From: Corynebacterium lemuris
Lineage (GTDB): Bacteria > Actinomycetota > Actinomycetes > Mycobacteriales > Mycobacteriaceae
Length of the DNA stretch: 64,000 nucleotides
NCBI RefSeq assembly: GCF_024919295.1
Contig: NZ_JANWTC010000004.1
Location: 124,001-188,000 of the forward strand
Reading direction: 5' to 3'
The notes beneath the pieces are model-generated. The model saw only the letters and a program-made list of their open reading frames with translations, was not told where the DNA came from and did no database searches. Positions within the stretch are counted from its first letter, which is position 1, and each line of letters starts with the position of its first letter. This document shows positions 14,228-24,234 of the stretch, one piece after another. Both the position numbers and the translations under genes were made by a program.

Positions 14228-15910
14228 GTGCACATCAGACGACCGGGGGTCCTCAGCTCCCTGAGCGCCAGCCTGCCCCGGCTGGGATACGCCGGCTCCC
14301 GGTCCGCGCTGCTCCACATCGACCCGGGCGCCGATGACCAGCCCCGCTCCGGGCGCCTGGGCGTCCGCGAACTCAACCGTTTCCAGGTGCTGCGCTGGAT
14401 CGGCACCATCGGCGCCCTGCTCATCGGACTCGGTGCCCTGGGGGCCGGGGCCCTGCCCGTGGTGGGCAACCCCTATTCCTCTTTCCCCGGTGGCACCTTC
14501 ATGTCCCGGATGCTGCAGACCTCCTCGATCATGGTGCTCGTCGGCGTCGGCCTGCTCGTGCTGGCCTGGGTGTGCATGGGGCCGTTCGTCGGCGCACCCT
14601 ACCGCGGCACGGCGCCCGGCCAGGCGACCGTCACCTCCTCCCTGATCAAACGGACCTTCGCCGCCTGGGTGCTGCCCATCCTGTTCACCGCCCCGCTGTT
14701 CACCCAGGACATCTACTCTTATCTGGCGCAGGGCGCGATCGTCGCCCGCGGAATGGACCCCTATGCCGCGGGGCCGGTGGACCTGCTCGGCCCGGAGGAC
14801 CCGCTGGCCCGCTCCGTGCCGTTCATCTGGTCCCACTCCCCCTCCCCGTACGGACCCGTGGCCCTGGGCCTGGCCTCGGTGATCAGTCGCGTCACCGCAG
14901 ACTCCATCATCATGGGTGTCATCGGCCACCGGCTGATCTCCCTGCTGGGGCTCATCGCCGCCGGCTGGGCCATCAGCCGCCTGGCGCGGCGCTGCCGGGT
15001 CAACCCCGTCACGGCGCTGTGGCTGGGCATGCTCAACCCGTTGACGATCCTCCATCTGATCGGCGGCATCCACAACGAGTCCATCCTGCTCGGCCTCATG
15101 CTCGTGGGCATGGAGCTGGGTCTGCGCGGTGTGGACAAGCTCGGGGGGCGCAACGGCCAGCCGGTGGACACCTCGGCCGGAGCCGGACTGGTCGTGGCTT
15201 CGGCGGTGCTCATCGCCTGTGCGGGCATGGTCAAGGTGACCGGTTTCCTGGCGCTGGGCTTCGTGGGCATGAACCTCGCCCGCCACCTCGTACGGGTCGG
15301 GCGTGGCCCGGTCAGCGCCATCGCCACCGCCATCGCCGTACAGGTGGTGCTGCTGGTGGCCACCATCGCGGCGGTGACCGCAGCGACGGGCATCGGCCTG
15401 GGCTGGGTGACGGGCCAGGGCGGGGCGGCGTCGATACGCAGCTGGCTGTCGATGACCACCGACATCGGCGTGGTCACCGGCTTCATCGGCATGCTGCTGG
15501 GCCTGGGCGACCACACCGACGCCATGCTCAGCGTCACGCGCACTGTCGGTGTACTCATCGCCGCCGGCTTCCTCGTGCGCATGCTCTTCGCCACCTTCCG
15601 GGGCACGATCCACCCGGTCGGTGGCCTGGGTGTGGCCACCTTCGTGCTCGTCATCCTCTTCCCCGTCGTCCACCCCTGGTACATGCTGTGGGCCATCGTG
15701 CCGCTGGCGGCGTGGGCGAACCGCTTCCTGTTCCGCGTCGCCGTGGTCGCCTACTCCACCTTCTTCTCCTTCACCGTCCTGCCGCGGGGGCTGTCCCTGC
15801 CACCGGCGACGGTCGGGACGATCTACCTCGGTTCAACACTCGCCCTCAGCGTCGTGATTGCGCTGGGCTGGTGGCTGATGCGGCGCCGCGCGGCCCGTGG
15901 CCTACACTGA
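14228..15910 (+). CDS. mptB: Alpha-(1->6)-mannosyltransferase MptB-like
   Basis: A 560-residue polytopic membrane protein with a dozen or so hydrophobic segments, of the GT-C superfamily plan. Actinobacterial MptB-type enzymes use polyprenyl-phosphate mannose outside the membrane to extend the alpha-1,6-mannan core of lipomannan. The motif TQDIYSYLAQG in the first large loop fits the acidic loop residue expected in GT-C enzymes. The position next to sufR matches the C. glutamicum mptB locus as I recall it. The GTG start is set by a -10 box; upstream in-frame starts would add up to 18 residues. Confidence 0.85.
   Translation: MHIRRPGVLSSLSASLPRLGYAGSRSALLHIDPGADDQPRSGRLGVRELNRFQVLRWIGTIGALLIGLGALGAGALPVVGNPYSSFPGGTFMSRMLQTSSIMVLVGVGLLVLAWVCMGPFVGAPYRGTAPGQATVTSSLIKRTFAAWVLPILFTAPLFTQDIYSYLAQGAIVARGMDPYAAGPVDLLGPEDPLARSVPFIWSHSPSPYGPVALGLASVISRVTADSIIMGVIGHRLISLLGLIAAGWAISRLARRCRVNPVTALWLGMLNPLTILHLIGGIHNESILLGLMLVGMELGLRGVDKLGGRNGQPVDTSAGAGLVVASAVLIACAGMVKVTGFLALGFVGMNLARHLVRVGRGPVSAIATAIAVQVVLLVATIAAVTAATGIGLGWVTGQGGAASIRSWLSMTTDIGVVTGFIGMLLGLGDHTDAMLSVTRTVGVLIAAGFLVRMLFATFRGTIHPVGGLGVATFVLVILFPVVHPWYMLWAIVPLAAWANRFLFRVAVVAYSTFFSFTVLPRGLSLPPATVGTIYLGSTLALSVVIALGWWLMRRRAARGLH
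15903..15908 (+). promoter_or_regulatory. -10 box (TACACT) sharing a base with the mptB stop
   Basis: The last T of TACACT is the first base of the mptB TGA (15908-15910). The GTG of the ABC ATPase gene follows 8 bases after the hexamer. Confidence 0.45.
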
Positions 15911-15916
15911 ATAACC

Positions 15917-16888
15917 GTGTCTGCAACTTTCGGTGGAGCGTCGGACCCTCTGGTCGGGCCCGCTCTGGAACTCAGGGACGTGGTCAGGAACTTCGGTGCC
16001 ACCACCGCCGTCAACGGGATTTCGTTGAGCGCCCGGCGGGGCGAGGTCCTCGCCCTGCTCGGGCCCAACGGTGCCGGCAAGACGACCACGATCGAAATGT
16101 GCGAGGGTTTCATCCGCCCCACCTCCGGTGAGATCCGGGTGCTCGGCCTTGACCCGGTCACCCATCCGGAGGAGGTCCGCCGCCGCATCGGCATCATGCT
16201 GCAGGGCGGCGGCTCCTACTCCGGCATCCGGGTGGGCGAGATGCTGCGCCTCGCCGCCGCCTACAACGATGATCCGCATGACCCCGGATGGCTCATCGAC
16301 GTCCTCGGCCTCGACGGGGTGCGCAACACCACCTGGCGGCGCCTGTCGGGCGGCCAGCAGCAGCGCCTGTCCCTGGCCCTGGCCATCATCGGCCGGCCGG
16401 AGCTGATCTTCCTCGACGAGCCGACCGCCGGCATGGACGCCCAGTCCCGCCTCGCGGTGTGGGAGCTTGTCGAGGCGCTGCGCGCCGACGGCGTCACCGT
16501 CATCCTCACCACCCACCTCATGGACGAGGCGGAGGCCCTGGCCGACCACATCGTCATCATGGACAAGGGCGAGATCGTCGCGCAGGGCACACCCGCGGAA
16601 CTGACCACCAACGGCGAGACCGGTGCCCGGGTGACCTTCGCCACCGACAGCCCCCTCGACACCGCCCGGGCCGGCCGGGAGGTCACCCGCCGCTGCCCCG
16701 GCGCCACCCCCATTGAGGCCATCCGCCCCCTGCACTACTGCCTGAACACCGTCGCCACCCCGGCGCTCATCGCCGCCCTCACCGACGCCGCCGCCCAACA
16801 GGGCGTGCTCGTGCGCAGGCTCGACGTCGACCACCGGAACCTGGAGGAGGTCTTCCTCGACATCACCGGACGGAGTCTGAGGAGCTGA
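15917..16888 (+). CDS. ABC-2 type exporter, ATP-binding subunit
   Basis: A 323-residue ATPase with Walker A GPNGAGKTT, signature LSGGQQQRLSLA, Walker B LIFLDEPTAG and an H-loop in TTHLMDEAEAL. The about 90-residue C-terminal extension fits drug or lipid exporters of the CcmA/DrrA type. The permease gene follows after one base. The substrate is unknown; the position beside mptB and ctaA suggests a cell-envelope or respiratory role but does not prove it. The GTG start follows a -10 box by 8 bases. Confidence 0.92.
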   Translation: MSATFGGASDPLVGPALELRDVVRNFGATTAVNGISLSARRGEVLALLGPNGAGKTTTIEMCEGFIRPTSGEIRVLGLDPVTHPEEVRRRIGIMLQGGGSYSGIRVGEMLRLAAAYNDDPHDPGWLIDVLGLDGVRNTTWRRLSGGQQQRLSLALAIIGRPELIFLDEPTAGMDAQSRLAVWELVEALRADGVTVILTTHLMDEAEALADHIVIMDKGEIVAQGTPAELTTNGETGARVTFATDSPLDTARAGREVTRRCPGATPIEAIRPLHYCLNTVATPALIAALTDAAAQQGVLVRRLDVDHRNLEEVFLDITGRSLRS

Positions 16889-16889
16889 C

Positions 16890-17675
16890 ATGTCCAACGA
16901 AACCATGACCACCACCCGCTTCACCCCCGGTACCTTCACCCCCGCCCCGAAGCGTGCCTCCGCGGCCCGCATGTTCGCCGCGCAGGGCCGCATGGAGACG
17001 ATCCTCTTCCTGCGCCACGGCGAACAACTGCTGCTCAGCGTGATCATCCCCCTGATCATGCTCGTGGCCACCGCGCGGATGCCCCTGCTGGGTGAGGAGA
17101 CCACCATCCAGCAGATCCTGCCCATGGTCCTGGCCATCGCCACCACCAGCTCCGGATTCACCGGACAGGCCATCGCCCTGGCCTTCGACCGGCGCTACGG
17201 CGCCCTCAAACGCACCGGTGCCTCCGGGGTGCCGGCCTCCACGATCATCGCGGGCAAGGTCATCGCGGTCACGGTCATGGCCGCCCTGCAGACCCTCCTG
17301 CTGGGTGCTGTCGCGCTCCTGCTCGGTTGGCGGGCCGAACCCCTGGGCGTGGTGCTGGCCCTGGTGGTGCTGTTCATCGGCGTCGCCGCCTTCAGTGCCC
17401 TCGGCCTGCTCATGGGCGGAACGATGAGCTCGGAACTGGTGCTGGCCCTGGGCAACCTCATCTGGGTCGTCCTCGTCGGCATCGTCGGCTGGGTGCTGTG
17501 GTCCCAGGGCCTGGATGCCACCGGCTGGTGGTCCCTGGTGCCCTCCGTGGCGCTGGCCTCCGGTCTCACGCTCGCCTTCGATGGTTCGCTGCCCTGGCTG
17601 CAGATCATCATCCTGCTGGCCTGGGCGGGTGCCGCGTCGGCTGCGGCGGCGAAATGGTTCCGCTTCGAGGCGTAG
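16890..17675 (+). CDS. ABC-2 type exporter, permease subunit
   Basis: A 261-residue protein with a soluble N-terminus of about 45 residues and six predicted membrane helices, the size and layout of ABC-2 permeases (DrrB-like). It begins one base after the ATPase stop, with GGAGC upstream, so the two are translated together and probably form a dimeric exporter. A short Arg-Arg-Tyr-Gly-Ala motif after the second helix (DRRYGALKRTG) is common in this family. Confidence 0.9.
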   Translation: MSNETMTTTRFTPGTFTPAPKRASAARMFAAQGRMETILFLRHGEQLLLSVIIPLIMLVATARMPLLGEETTIQQILPMVLAIATTSSGFTGQAIALAFDRRYGALKRTGASGVPASTIIAGKVIAVTVMAALQTLLLGAVALLLGWRAEPLGVVLALVVLFIGVAAFSALGLLMGGTMSSELVLALGNLIWVVLVGIVGWVLWSQGLDATGWWSLVPSVALASGLTLAFDGSLPWLQIIILLAWAGAASAAAAKWFRFEA

Positions 17676-17732
17676 ACATTCCCCACACCCCACACACCCG
17701 GCAACGTCTGTCGACCTGCCGGAACACACAGA

Positions 17733-17738
17733 TAGGAT
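17733..17738 (+). promoter_or_regulatory. -10 box (TAGGAT), leaderless ctaA
   Basis: TAGGAT lies 7 bases before the GTG at 17746, in a 70-base gap. An in-frame ATG at 17737 is inside the hexamer and so is unlikely to be used. Confidence 0.5.
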
Positions 17739-17745
17739 GGGCACC

Positions 17746-18720
17746 GTGACTGACACCGTGACCGCCACTGACAATCAACGAACCTCCCGCGGGCCCTCGG
17801 TCCGCCTCCAGCGCATCCTGGCCTTCCTCCTGCTGCTGGCCCAGGGTGGCATCACCGTCACCGGCTCGGTCGTGCGGGTGACCGGATCCGGCCTCGGCTG
17901 CGACACCTGGCCCAACTGCCACGAAGGCTCGCTGGTGCCCGTCGCCGGTGCCGCCCCGGCGATCCACCAGGCAATCGAGTTCGGCAACCGCCTGCTCACG
18001 TTCGTCCTCGCCGCTATCGCCCTGGCCGTGTTCATCGCGGTGATCCGGGCGGGCCGTCGCCGGGAAATCAAGGTTTATGCCTTGATTTCCGGCATCGGCA
18101 TCATCCTGCAGGCCGTCATCGGCGGCGTATCTGTTCTCCTTGACCTCAAGTGGTGGGCCGTGGCCATCCACTTCTTGCCCTCGATGATCCTGGTGTGGAT
18201 CGCCGCCCTGCTCTACATGCGCCTGGCCGAGCCGGACAATGCCGAGCCGGTGCGGATGTTCCCGCAGCTGATCCGCTCCCTGGCCGCCGTGGCCGCCGTG
18301 GCCCTGGCCCTGGTGCTCATCACCGGCACCATGACCACCGGTGCGGGCGTGCACTCCGGTGACGCCGGGGTAGGCATGGAAGGCCGCCTGGAGGTGGACA
18401 TCAAGCTGATGGCCTACATCCACGCCGCCTGCATGTACCTCTACCTGGCCGCCACCCTCGTGGTCACCTGGCTGCTGCACCGCCACAAGGCCCACACCGC
18501 GGCGAAACAGACCGCCTACGTCCTCATCGCCATGATCCTCGTCCAGTGGGGCATCGGCCTGATCCAGTTCTACCTGGGCATCCCCCGCTGGACCGTCCCG
18601 GCCCACATCGCGATGTCCTCGGTCGTGGTGGCGTTCTCCGCCTTCCTCTGGGCCCACGGCCTGCGCCGCACCGGTTACACCCCACTGCGCCCAAACGCTG
18701 ACGCAACCGCGGTGAGGTAA
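17746..18720 (+). CDS. ctaA: Heme A synthase CtaA
   Basis: A 324-residue protein with eight hydrophobic segments. It carries the CtaA motifs VTGSGLGCDTWPNCHEG (paired cysteines in the first external loop) and conserved histidines in AIHQAIEFGNR, AIHFLPSM and AYIHAACMY. It oxidises the C8 methyl of heme O to make heme A for cytochrome aa3 oxidase. Its partner ctaB lies 1 kb downstream on the opposite strand. The GTG start is placed by the -10 box. Confidence 0.95.
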   Translation: MTDTVTATDNQRTSRGPSVRLQRILAFLLLLAQGGITVTGSVVRVTGSGLGCDTWPNCHEGSLVPVAGAAPAIHQAIEFGNRLLTFVLAAIALAVFIAVIRAGRRREIKVYALISGIGIILQAVIGGVSVLLDLKWWAVAIHFLPSMILVWIAALLYMRLAEPDNAEPVRMFPQLIRSLAAVAAVALALVLITGTMTTGAGVHSGDAGVGMEGRLEVDIKLMAYIHAACMYLYLAATLVVTWLLHRHKAHTAAKQTAYVLIAMILVQWGIGLIQFYLGIPRWTVPAHIAMSSVVVAFSAFLWAHGLRRTGYTPLRPNADATAVR

Positions 18721-18721
18721 C

Positions 18722-18727
18722 TAGCCT
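18722..18727 (+). promoter_or_regulatory. -10 box (TAGCCT), qor
   Basis: TAGCCT begins one base after the ctaA TAA and ends 7 bases before the qor ATG. GGAGG lies only two bases from the ATG, too close for an efficient ribosome binding site, which favours leaderless initiation. Confidence 0.4.
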
Positions 18728-18734
18728 GGAGGCC

Positions 18735-19700
18735 ATGAAGGCAATCCAGATCACCGAAACCGGAGGACCAGAGGTCCTCGTCCTGCGCGACGTCGAGGCG
18801 CCGGTCCCGGGCGAAGACGAGGTACTCGTCGACGTCCTGGTGGCCGGCGTCAACTACATCGACACCTACTACCGCGAGGGCGTCTACCACGCCGGACTCC
18901 CCTTCATCCCGGGCCTGGAGGGCACCGGACGGGTCGTCCACGACCCCCTGGGCGAGATCGCCGAGGGCACCGTCGTCGCCTGGTCCGAGGCCTTCGGCTC
19001 CTACGCCGAGCAGGTGTGCGTCGCCCGTGACCGCCTGGTCGCCGTCCCCGAGGGAGTGGAACCCGAGGTGGCGGCCTCCATGCTGCTGCAGGGCATCACC
19101 GCCCACTACCTCACCCACGGCGTCTATGACCTGAACGAGGGCGATTCCTGCCTCATCACCGCCGGTGCTGGCGGCGTGGGCCTGCTGGTCACCCAGATGG
19201 CCGCGGCGAAGGGCGCGCGGGTGTTCTCCGTGGTCTCCTCCGATGAGAAGGCGGAGCTGGCCCGCGAGGCCGGCGCCACGGAGGTCTTCCACTACTCCGA
19301 GAACCTCGCGGAGGTCGTGCGCCGCCGCAACGGCGGGGTGGGTGTGGACGTGGTCTACGACGGCGTGGGCAGGGACACCTTCAGTGAATCCCTGGAGGCC
19401 GTGCGCCCCCGCGGCACCGTCGCGCTCTTCGGCGCGGCCTCCGGGCCCGTGGAGCCCTTCGACCCGCAGCTGCTGAACACCCACGGCTCAATCTTCCTCA
19501 CGCGCCCCTCCATCGGCGCCTGGACCGCCCGGGAGGGCGAGTTTCGCATGCGCGCCCAGGCGGTCACCCAGGCCATCGTGGACGGGACGCTGCAGTTCCG
19601 GATCTCCGGTTCCTATGAGCTTGCCGATGCCGCGCAGGCCCACCGCGACCTCCAGGCACGAAAAACGACCGGGTCTATTGTCCTGCACGTGCAGGACTGA
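18735..19700 (+). CDS. qor: NADPH:quinone oxidoreductase (zeta-crystallin type)
   Basis: A 321-residue member of the zinc-independent MDR superfamily. Residues 1-120 form the GroES-like domain (FIPGLEGTGRV), followed by a Rossmann fold with the NADPH-binding AGAGGVGLLVTQMA. The zinc-binding cysteines of alcohol dehydrogenases are absent. It reduces quinones with NADPH in the cytoplasm. It converges with ctaB, with 29 bases between stops. Confidence 0.92.
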   Translation: MKAIQITETGGPEVLVLRDVEAPVPGEDEVLVDVLVAGVNYIDTYYREGVYHAGLPFIPGLEGTGRVVHDPLGEIAEGTVVAWSEAFGSYAEQVCVARDRLVAVPEGVEPEVAASMLLQGITAHYLTHGVYDLNEGDSCLITAGAGGVGLLVTQMAAAKGARVFSVVSSDEKAELAREAGATEVFHYSENLAEVVRRRNGGVGVDVVYDGVGRDTFSESLEAVRPRGTVALFGAASGPVEPFDPQLLNTHGSIFLTRPSIGAWTAREGEFRMRAQAVTQAIVDGTLQFRISGSYELADAAQAHRDLQARKTTGSIVLHVQD

Positions 19701-19729
19701 CCGCGGTCGCGTCGATAAGCTCGGGGAGA

Positions 19730-20662
19730 CTAGAAGAACGTGGTGGTCCACCCCAGCATGGAGCCGATGGTCTCCCAGCCCAGGACGGCGTCGATGGACA
19801 GGGCCACGAAGACCAGCGCCAGGTAGTTGTTCGAGAGGATGAACAGCTTGAGGGGCTTGACCTTCGTGCCCTTCTTCACGCCGTTGTGCAGCAGGATCGC
19901 CGAGATGAGGAAGTAGGCGCCACCGGCCACGGCACCGGCCAGGTAGATCCAGGAGGCGGCCGGGACGAGCAGCAGGGTGGTCAGCACGGTCGCCCAGGTG
20001 TACCAGACGATCTGGCGGGTGACCTCGACGGGCTCACGGACGACCGGGAGCATCGGCACGCCGGCGTTCTTGTAGTCGTCGCGGTATTTCATGGCCAGGG
20101 CCCAGGTGTGCGGCGGGGTCCAGAAGAAGATGATGAGGAACAGCACGATCGCCTGCCACCACTGGGCGGGCACGCCCTCAGGCAGGTTGTCGGTGATGAC
20201 GGCCCAGCCGACCATGACGGGCATGCAGCCGGCGGCCCCGCCCCAGATGACGTTCTGCCAGGTCCGGCGCTTGAGCCACTTGGTGTAGACGTAGACGTAG
20301 AACCAGTTCGTCAGCACGATGAAGAAGGCCGCGAGCCAGGAACCGCACAGCAGCCCCAGCCACAGCACCGACAGAACCAGCAGCGTCCACGCGAAGATGG
20401 TGGCGTTGCGGTTGGACACCGTGTGGCGGACCAGCGGACGGGCGCGGGTGCGGCCCATCTTGTGGTCGATGTCCGAGTCGGCGACCATGTTGAAGGTGTT
20501 CGCGGCGGCGGCGCCCATCCAACCACCCACCAGGGTGAGCAGGATGAGGACGATGTTGTTCTCGCCGCGGTCGGCCTGCAGCATCGCGGGGATGGTGGCT
20601 ACGAGGAGCAGCTCAATGACCCTCGGCTTCGTCAGCGCAATATAGGCCTTGATTGTCTCCAA
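19730..20662 (-). CDS. ctaB: Protoheme IX farnesyltransferase CtaB
   Basis: A 310-residue UbiA-family membrane prenyltransferase that converts heme B to heme O. The first Asp-rich motif is [19 protein letters not shown] and the second region is [14 protein letters not shown]. The inferred start is TTG at 20662: no ATG or GTG lies between the conserved [10 protein letters not shown] and the upstream region, and GGAGGAA sits 8 bases before the TTG. The weak start and long leader suggest low or regulated expression. It is divergent from tkt. Confidence 0.93.
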   Translation of the reverse strand: METIKAYIALTKPRVIELLLVATIPAMLQADRGENNIVLILLTLVGGWMGAAAANTFNMVADSDIDHKMGRTRARPLVRHTVSNRNATIFAWTLLVLSVLWLGLLCGSWLAAFFIVLTNWFYVYVYTKWLKRRTWQNVIWGGAAGCMPVMVGWAVITDNLPEGVPAQWWQAIVLFLIIFFWTPPHTWALAMKYRDDYKNAGVPMLPVVREPVEVTRQIVWYTWATVLTTLLLVPAASWIYLAGAVAGGAYFLISAILLHNGVKKGTKVKPLKLFILSNNYLALVFVALSIDAVLGWETIGSMLGWTTTFF

Positions 20663-20980
20663 GGGAAAGTTCCTCCAACGGCAGGTGTGTGAAAAGACGG
20701 GGGCGCATCTCAAGGTGCGCCTACCTGGACTGGTCGGGTGGGGCGGCGGAAAAGTTCCCGGCCGCGATAAACCTCGGGGATCCAGCCCTGCCATCCTAAC
20801 GTCCACCTCCCTCAGCCTGATAATCCCCCACCAGGTCCGGGATTCTTGTGTGGGCCGCAGCACCCCGGGAGACGTTGAGTCACTAAGGTGGTGGGTGCTG
20901 TGGCTGCCCGGCGCCTGCGTGCCGGATCGCACCCCACCAGAACCCCCTTGACGATCAACTTTGAAGTGAGGAATCCGATC
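20663..20980. other. Divergent ctaB-tkt intergenic region
   Basis: 318 bases without a gene. On the minus strand a TAGGAT (20793-20798) is a candidate ctaB -10 box, implying a leader of about 125 bases. On the plus strand TAAGGT (20884-20889) could serve tkt with a leader of about 85 bases, but no good -35 is seen. No strong hairpin was found. Confidence 0.4.
20793..20798 (-). promoter_or_regulatory. Candidate ctaB -10 box (TAGGAT)
   Basis: The only good TANNNT match pointing at ctaB in the intergenic region. It lies 130 bases upstream of the TTG start, so unlike most genes here ctaB would have a long 5' leader. Confidence 0.35.
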
Positions 20981-23080
20981 GTGACCCTGTCGCCCGAACT
21001 GCAGGCCCTGACGGAGCGCCGTTACCCCACCGACTGGACCGAGACTGACACCCGTGCGGTGGACACCGTCCGCGTCCTGGCCGCCGACGCGGTCCAGAAC
21101 TGCGGCTCCGGCCACCCGGGTACCGCGATGTCCCTGGCGCCGTTGGCCTACACCCTGTACCAGCGGGTTCTGGACCATGACCCCAATGACACCGACTGGA
21201 TCGGCCGTGACCATTTCGTCCTGTCCTGCGGTCACACCTCGTTGACCCAGTACATCCAGCTCTACCTCGGCGGCTTCGGCCTCGAGATGGATGACCTGAA
21301 GGCACTGCGCTCCTGGGACTCCCAGACCCCGGGCCACCCGGAGGTCCACCACACCCGTGGCGTGGAGATCACCACCGGGCCGCTGGGTCAGGGCCTGGCC
21401 TCCGCCGTCGGCATGGCCATGGCCGCCCGCCGCGAGCGCGGTCTCTTCGACCCGGATACCCCGGCCGGGGAGTCCCCCTTCGACCACTTCATCTACGTCA
21501 TCGCCTCCGACGGTGACCTCCAGGAGGGTGTCACCGCCGAGGCCTCCTCCCTGGCGGGCACCCAGCAGCTGGGCAACCTCATCGTCTTCTGGGACGACAA
21601 CCGCATCTCCATCGAGGATGACACACAGATCGCCTTCACCGAGGACGTCGTCGCCCGCTACGCCGCCTACGGCTGGCAGACCATCGAGATCGAGGGCGGC
21701 GAGGACGTCGCGGCCATCGAGGCCGCCGTGGTCGCCGCCAAGGCCGAGACGGAGCGCCCGACCTTCATCCGTCTGCGCACCGTCATCGCCCACCCGGCCC
21801 CCACTGCCCAGAACACCGGTGCCTCCCACGGCGCAGCCCTCGGTGCGGAGGAGGTCGCCGCGACCAAGAAGATCCTGGGTTTCGACCCGGAAGCCCACTT
21901 CCACATCGACGATGAGGTCCTCGCCCACACCCGCAAGCTGGGTGAGCGCGGTGCGCAGAAGCGCGCCGAGTGGCAGCCGAAGTTCGACGCCTGGGCCGAG
22001 GCCAACCCGGAGGCCAAGGCACTGCTCGACCGCGCCACCGCCCGCGAGCTGCCCGAGGGCCTGGCCGAGGCCATGCCGAGCTGGGACGCCGACGCCAAGG
22101 GCGTGGCCACCCGCAAGGCCTCCGAGGCCGCACTGCAGATCCTGGGTGAGCAGATGCCGGAGCTGTGGGGTGGTTCCGCCGACCTGGCCGGCTCCAACAA
22201 CACCGTGATCAAGGGTTCGCCCTCCTTCGGCCCGGAGCACATCTCCACCGACACCTGGTCCGCCGAGCCCTACGGTCGCAACCTGCACTTCGGTATCCGT
22301 GAGCACGCCATGGGCTCCATCCTCAACGGCATGGCCCTGCACGGCCCGACCCGCCCCTACGGCGGCACCTTCCTCATCTTCTCCGACTACATGCGCCCGG
22401 CTGTCCGCCTGGGTGCCCTGATGAAGTCCGATGTCTACTACGTGTGGACCCACGACTCCATCGGCCTCGGCGAGGACGGCCCGACCCACCAGCCGGTGGA
22501 GACCCTGGCCGCCCTGCGCGCCATCCCGGGCCTGTCCATCATCCGCCCGGCCGACGCCAACGAGACCGCCCAGGCCTGGGCCGCCGCGCTCGAGTACCGT
22601 GAGTCCCCCAAGGGCCTGGCCCTGACCCGCCAGAACGTGCCGGTGCTCGAGGGCACGAAGGAGAAGGCCGCCGAGGGTGTCCGCCGCGGCGGCTACGTCC
22701 TGGTGGAGGGTTCCAGGGAGACCCCGGACGTCATCCTCATGGGCACCGGTTCCGAGGTCCAGCTGGCCGTCGAGGCCGCGCAGACCCTGGAGGCCGAGGG
22801 TGTCGCCGCCCGCGTCGTCTCCATGCCGTGTGTCGAGTGGTTCCTGGAGCAGGACGCCGCCTACATCGAGTCGGTCCTGCCGGCCGCCGTCACTGCGCGT
22901 GTCTCCGTCGAGGCCGGCATCGCGATGCCGTGGCACCGTTTCACCGGCACCGCCGGCCGCAACGTCTCCCTCGAGCACTTCGGTGCCTCCGCCCCCTTCC
23001 AGAAGCTCTTCGAGGAGTTCGGCATCACCGCCGAGGCTGTGGTCGAGGCCGCCCGCGAGTCCATCACCGCCGCCCAGTAG
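20981..23080 (+). CDS. tkt: Transketolase
   Basis: A 699-residue thiamine-diphosphate enzyme of the non-oxidative pentose phosphate pathway. Visible motifs are [11 protein letters not shown], the ThDP/magnesium motif beginning SDGDLQEGV and running on to [10 protein letters not shown], and the transketolase motif [19 protein letters not shown] at 20981 is chosen because it gives [16 protein letters not shown], matching corynebacterial transketolases, and is preceded by GTGAGGA. It heads the tkt-tal-zwf-opcA-pgl operon. Confidence 0.97.
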   Translation: MTLSPELQALTERRYPTDWTETDTRAVDTVRVLAADAVQNCGSGHPGTAMSLAPLAYTLYQRVLDHDPNDTDWIGRDHFVLSCGHTSLTQYIQLYLGGFGLEMDDLKALRSWDSQTPGHPEVHHTRGVEITTGPLGQGLASAVGMAMAARRERGLFDPDTPAGESPFDHFIYVIASDGDLQEGVTAEASSLAGTQQLGNLIVFWDDNRISIEDDTQIAFTEDVVARYAAYGWQTIEIEGGEDVAAIEAAVVAAKAETERPTFIRLRTVIAHPAPTAQNTGASHGAALGAEEVAATKKILGFDPEAHFHIDDEVLAHTRKLGERGAQKRAEWQPKFDAWAEANPEAKALLDRATARELPEGLAEAMPSWDADAKGVATRKASEAALQILGEQMPELWGGSADLAGSNNTVIKGSPSFGPEHISTDTWSAEPYGRNLHFGIREHAMGSILNGMALHGPTRPYGGTFLIFSDYMRPAVRLGALMKSDVYYVWTHDSIGLGEDGPTHQPVETLAALRAIPGLSIIRPADANETAQAWAAALEYRESPKGLALTRQNVPVLEGTKEKAAEGVRRGGYVLVEGSRETPDVILMGTGSEVQLAVEAAQTLEAEGVAARVVSMPCVEWFLEQDAAYIESVLPAAVTARVSVEAGIAMPWHRFTGTAGRNVSLEHFGASAPFQKLFEEFGITAEAVVEAARESITAAQ

Positions 23081-23114
23081 CGGCACACCTGACCTTCAAG
23101 TAAAGGACACAACC

Positions 23115-24194
23115 ATGACCCACATTGACGAGCTCGCCTCGCTGGGTACGTCCACCTGGCTGGACGACCTCTCGCGCGAGCGCATCACCTCCGGCAACCT
23201 GCAGGAGGTCATCGACAACAAGTCCATCGTCGGCGTGACCACCAACCCGTCGATCTTCGCCGCGGCCATGAGCTCCGGCGACGCCTACGACCAGCAGATC
23301 ACCGCCCTCCGCGAGGCCGGTGCCGCCGTCGACGAGGCCGTCTACGCCATGACCGTCGACGACGTCCGCGACGCCTGCGACATCTTCCTGCCCATCCACG
23401 AGGCCACCGGCGGCCGGGACGGCCGCGTCTCCATCGAGGTGGACCCGCGTATCTCCGCCGATCACGATGCCACCATCGCGCAGGCCCGCCAGCTGTGGAA
23501 GCGCGTCGACCGCCCGAACGTCATGATCAAGATCCCGGCGACCTCCGAGTCGATCCCGGCGATCACCGACGCCCTGGCCGAGGGCATCTCCGTCAACGTC
23601 ACCCTCATCTTCTCCGTGGCCCGCTACCGCGAGGTCATCGCCGCCTACCGCACCGGTGTGCAGCGCGCCGCCGAAGCCGGCCATGACGTGTCGCAGATCC
23701 GCTCCGTGGCCTCCTTCTTCGTCTCGCGTCTCGACGTCGAGATCGACCGCCGCCTCGAGGAGATCGGCTCCGAGGAGGCCCTCGCCCTGCGCGGTAAGGC
23801 CGGCATCGCCAACGCCCGCCGCGCCTACGCCGTCTTCCAGGAGATCGGTGAGAAGGATCTCCCCGAGGGTGCCCATGTCCAGCGCCCCCTGTGGGCCTCG
23901 ACCGGCGTGAAGAACCCTGACTACCCGGCCACCCTCTATGTCACCGAGCTGGCCGGCCCGGAGACCGTCAACACCATGCCGGAGCCCACCATCGACGCCG
24001 TCCTCGAGCAGGGCGGACTCCACGGTGACACCCTCAGCGGTACCGCCGAGGAGGCGCAGGCCGTCTTCGAGCAGCTCGTCGCCGTGGGCATCGACCTGGA
24101 TGACGTGTTCGAGGTGCTGGAGCGGGAGGGCGTCGAGAAGTTCGTGGCCTCCTGGTCCGAGCTCCTGGATTCGATGGCCACCCAGCTGCAGTAA
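23115..24194 (+). CDS. tal: Transaldolase
   Basis: A 359-residue transaldolase of the longer bacterial subfamily. It carries [25 protein letters not shown] and the Schiff-base lysine in NVMIKIPAT. It exchanges three-carbon units between sedoheptulose-7-phosphate and glyceraldehyde-3-phosphate. AAAGGA precedes the ATG, and the gene follows tkt by 34 bases. Confidence 0.97.
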   Translation: MTHIDELASLGTSTWLDDLSRERITSGNLQEVIDNKSIVGVTTNPSIFAAAMSSGDAYDQQITALREAGAAVDEAVYAMTVDDVRDACDIFLPIHEATGGRDGRVSIEVDPRISADHDATIAQARQLWKRVDRPNVMIKIPATSESIPAITDALAEGISVNVTLIFSVARYREVIAAYRTGVQRAAEAGHDVSQIRSVASFFVSRLDVEIDRRLEEIGSEEALALRGKAGIANARRAYAVFQEIGEKDLPEGAHVQRPLWASTGVKNPDYPATLYVTELAGPETVNTMPEPTIDAVLEQGGLHGDTLSGTAEEAQAVFEQLVAVGIDLDDVFEVLEREGVEKFVASWSELLDSMATQLQ

Positions 24195-24234
24195 CACCCG
24201 GCACCCTCCCCCACCGAAAAGGAAGAGAACGCGC

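Noticed and set aside
19730..23086. Very long minus-strand open frame of over 1100 codons
   Set aside because: Only the last 310 codons (ctaB) are real. The rest runs antisense to tkt, is low-complexity Gly/Val/Asp-rich, and arises from codon bias in GC-rich DNA.
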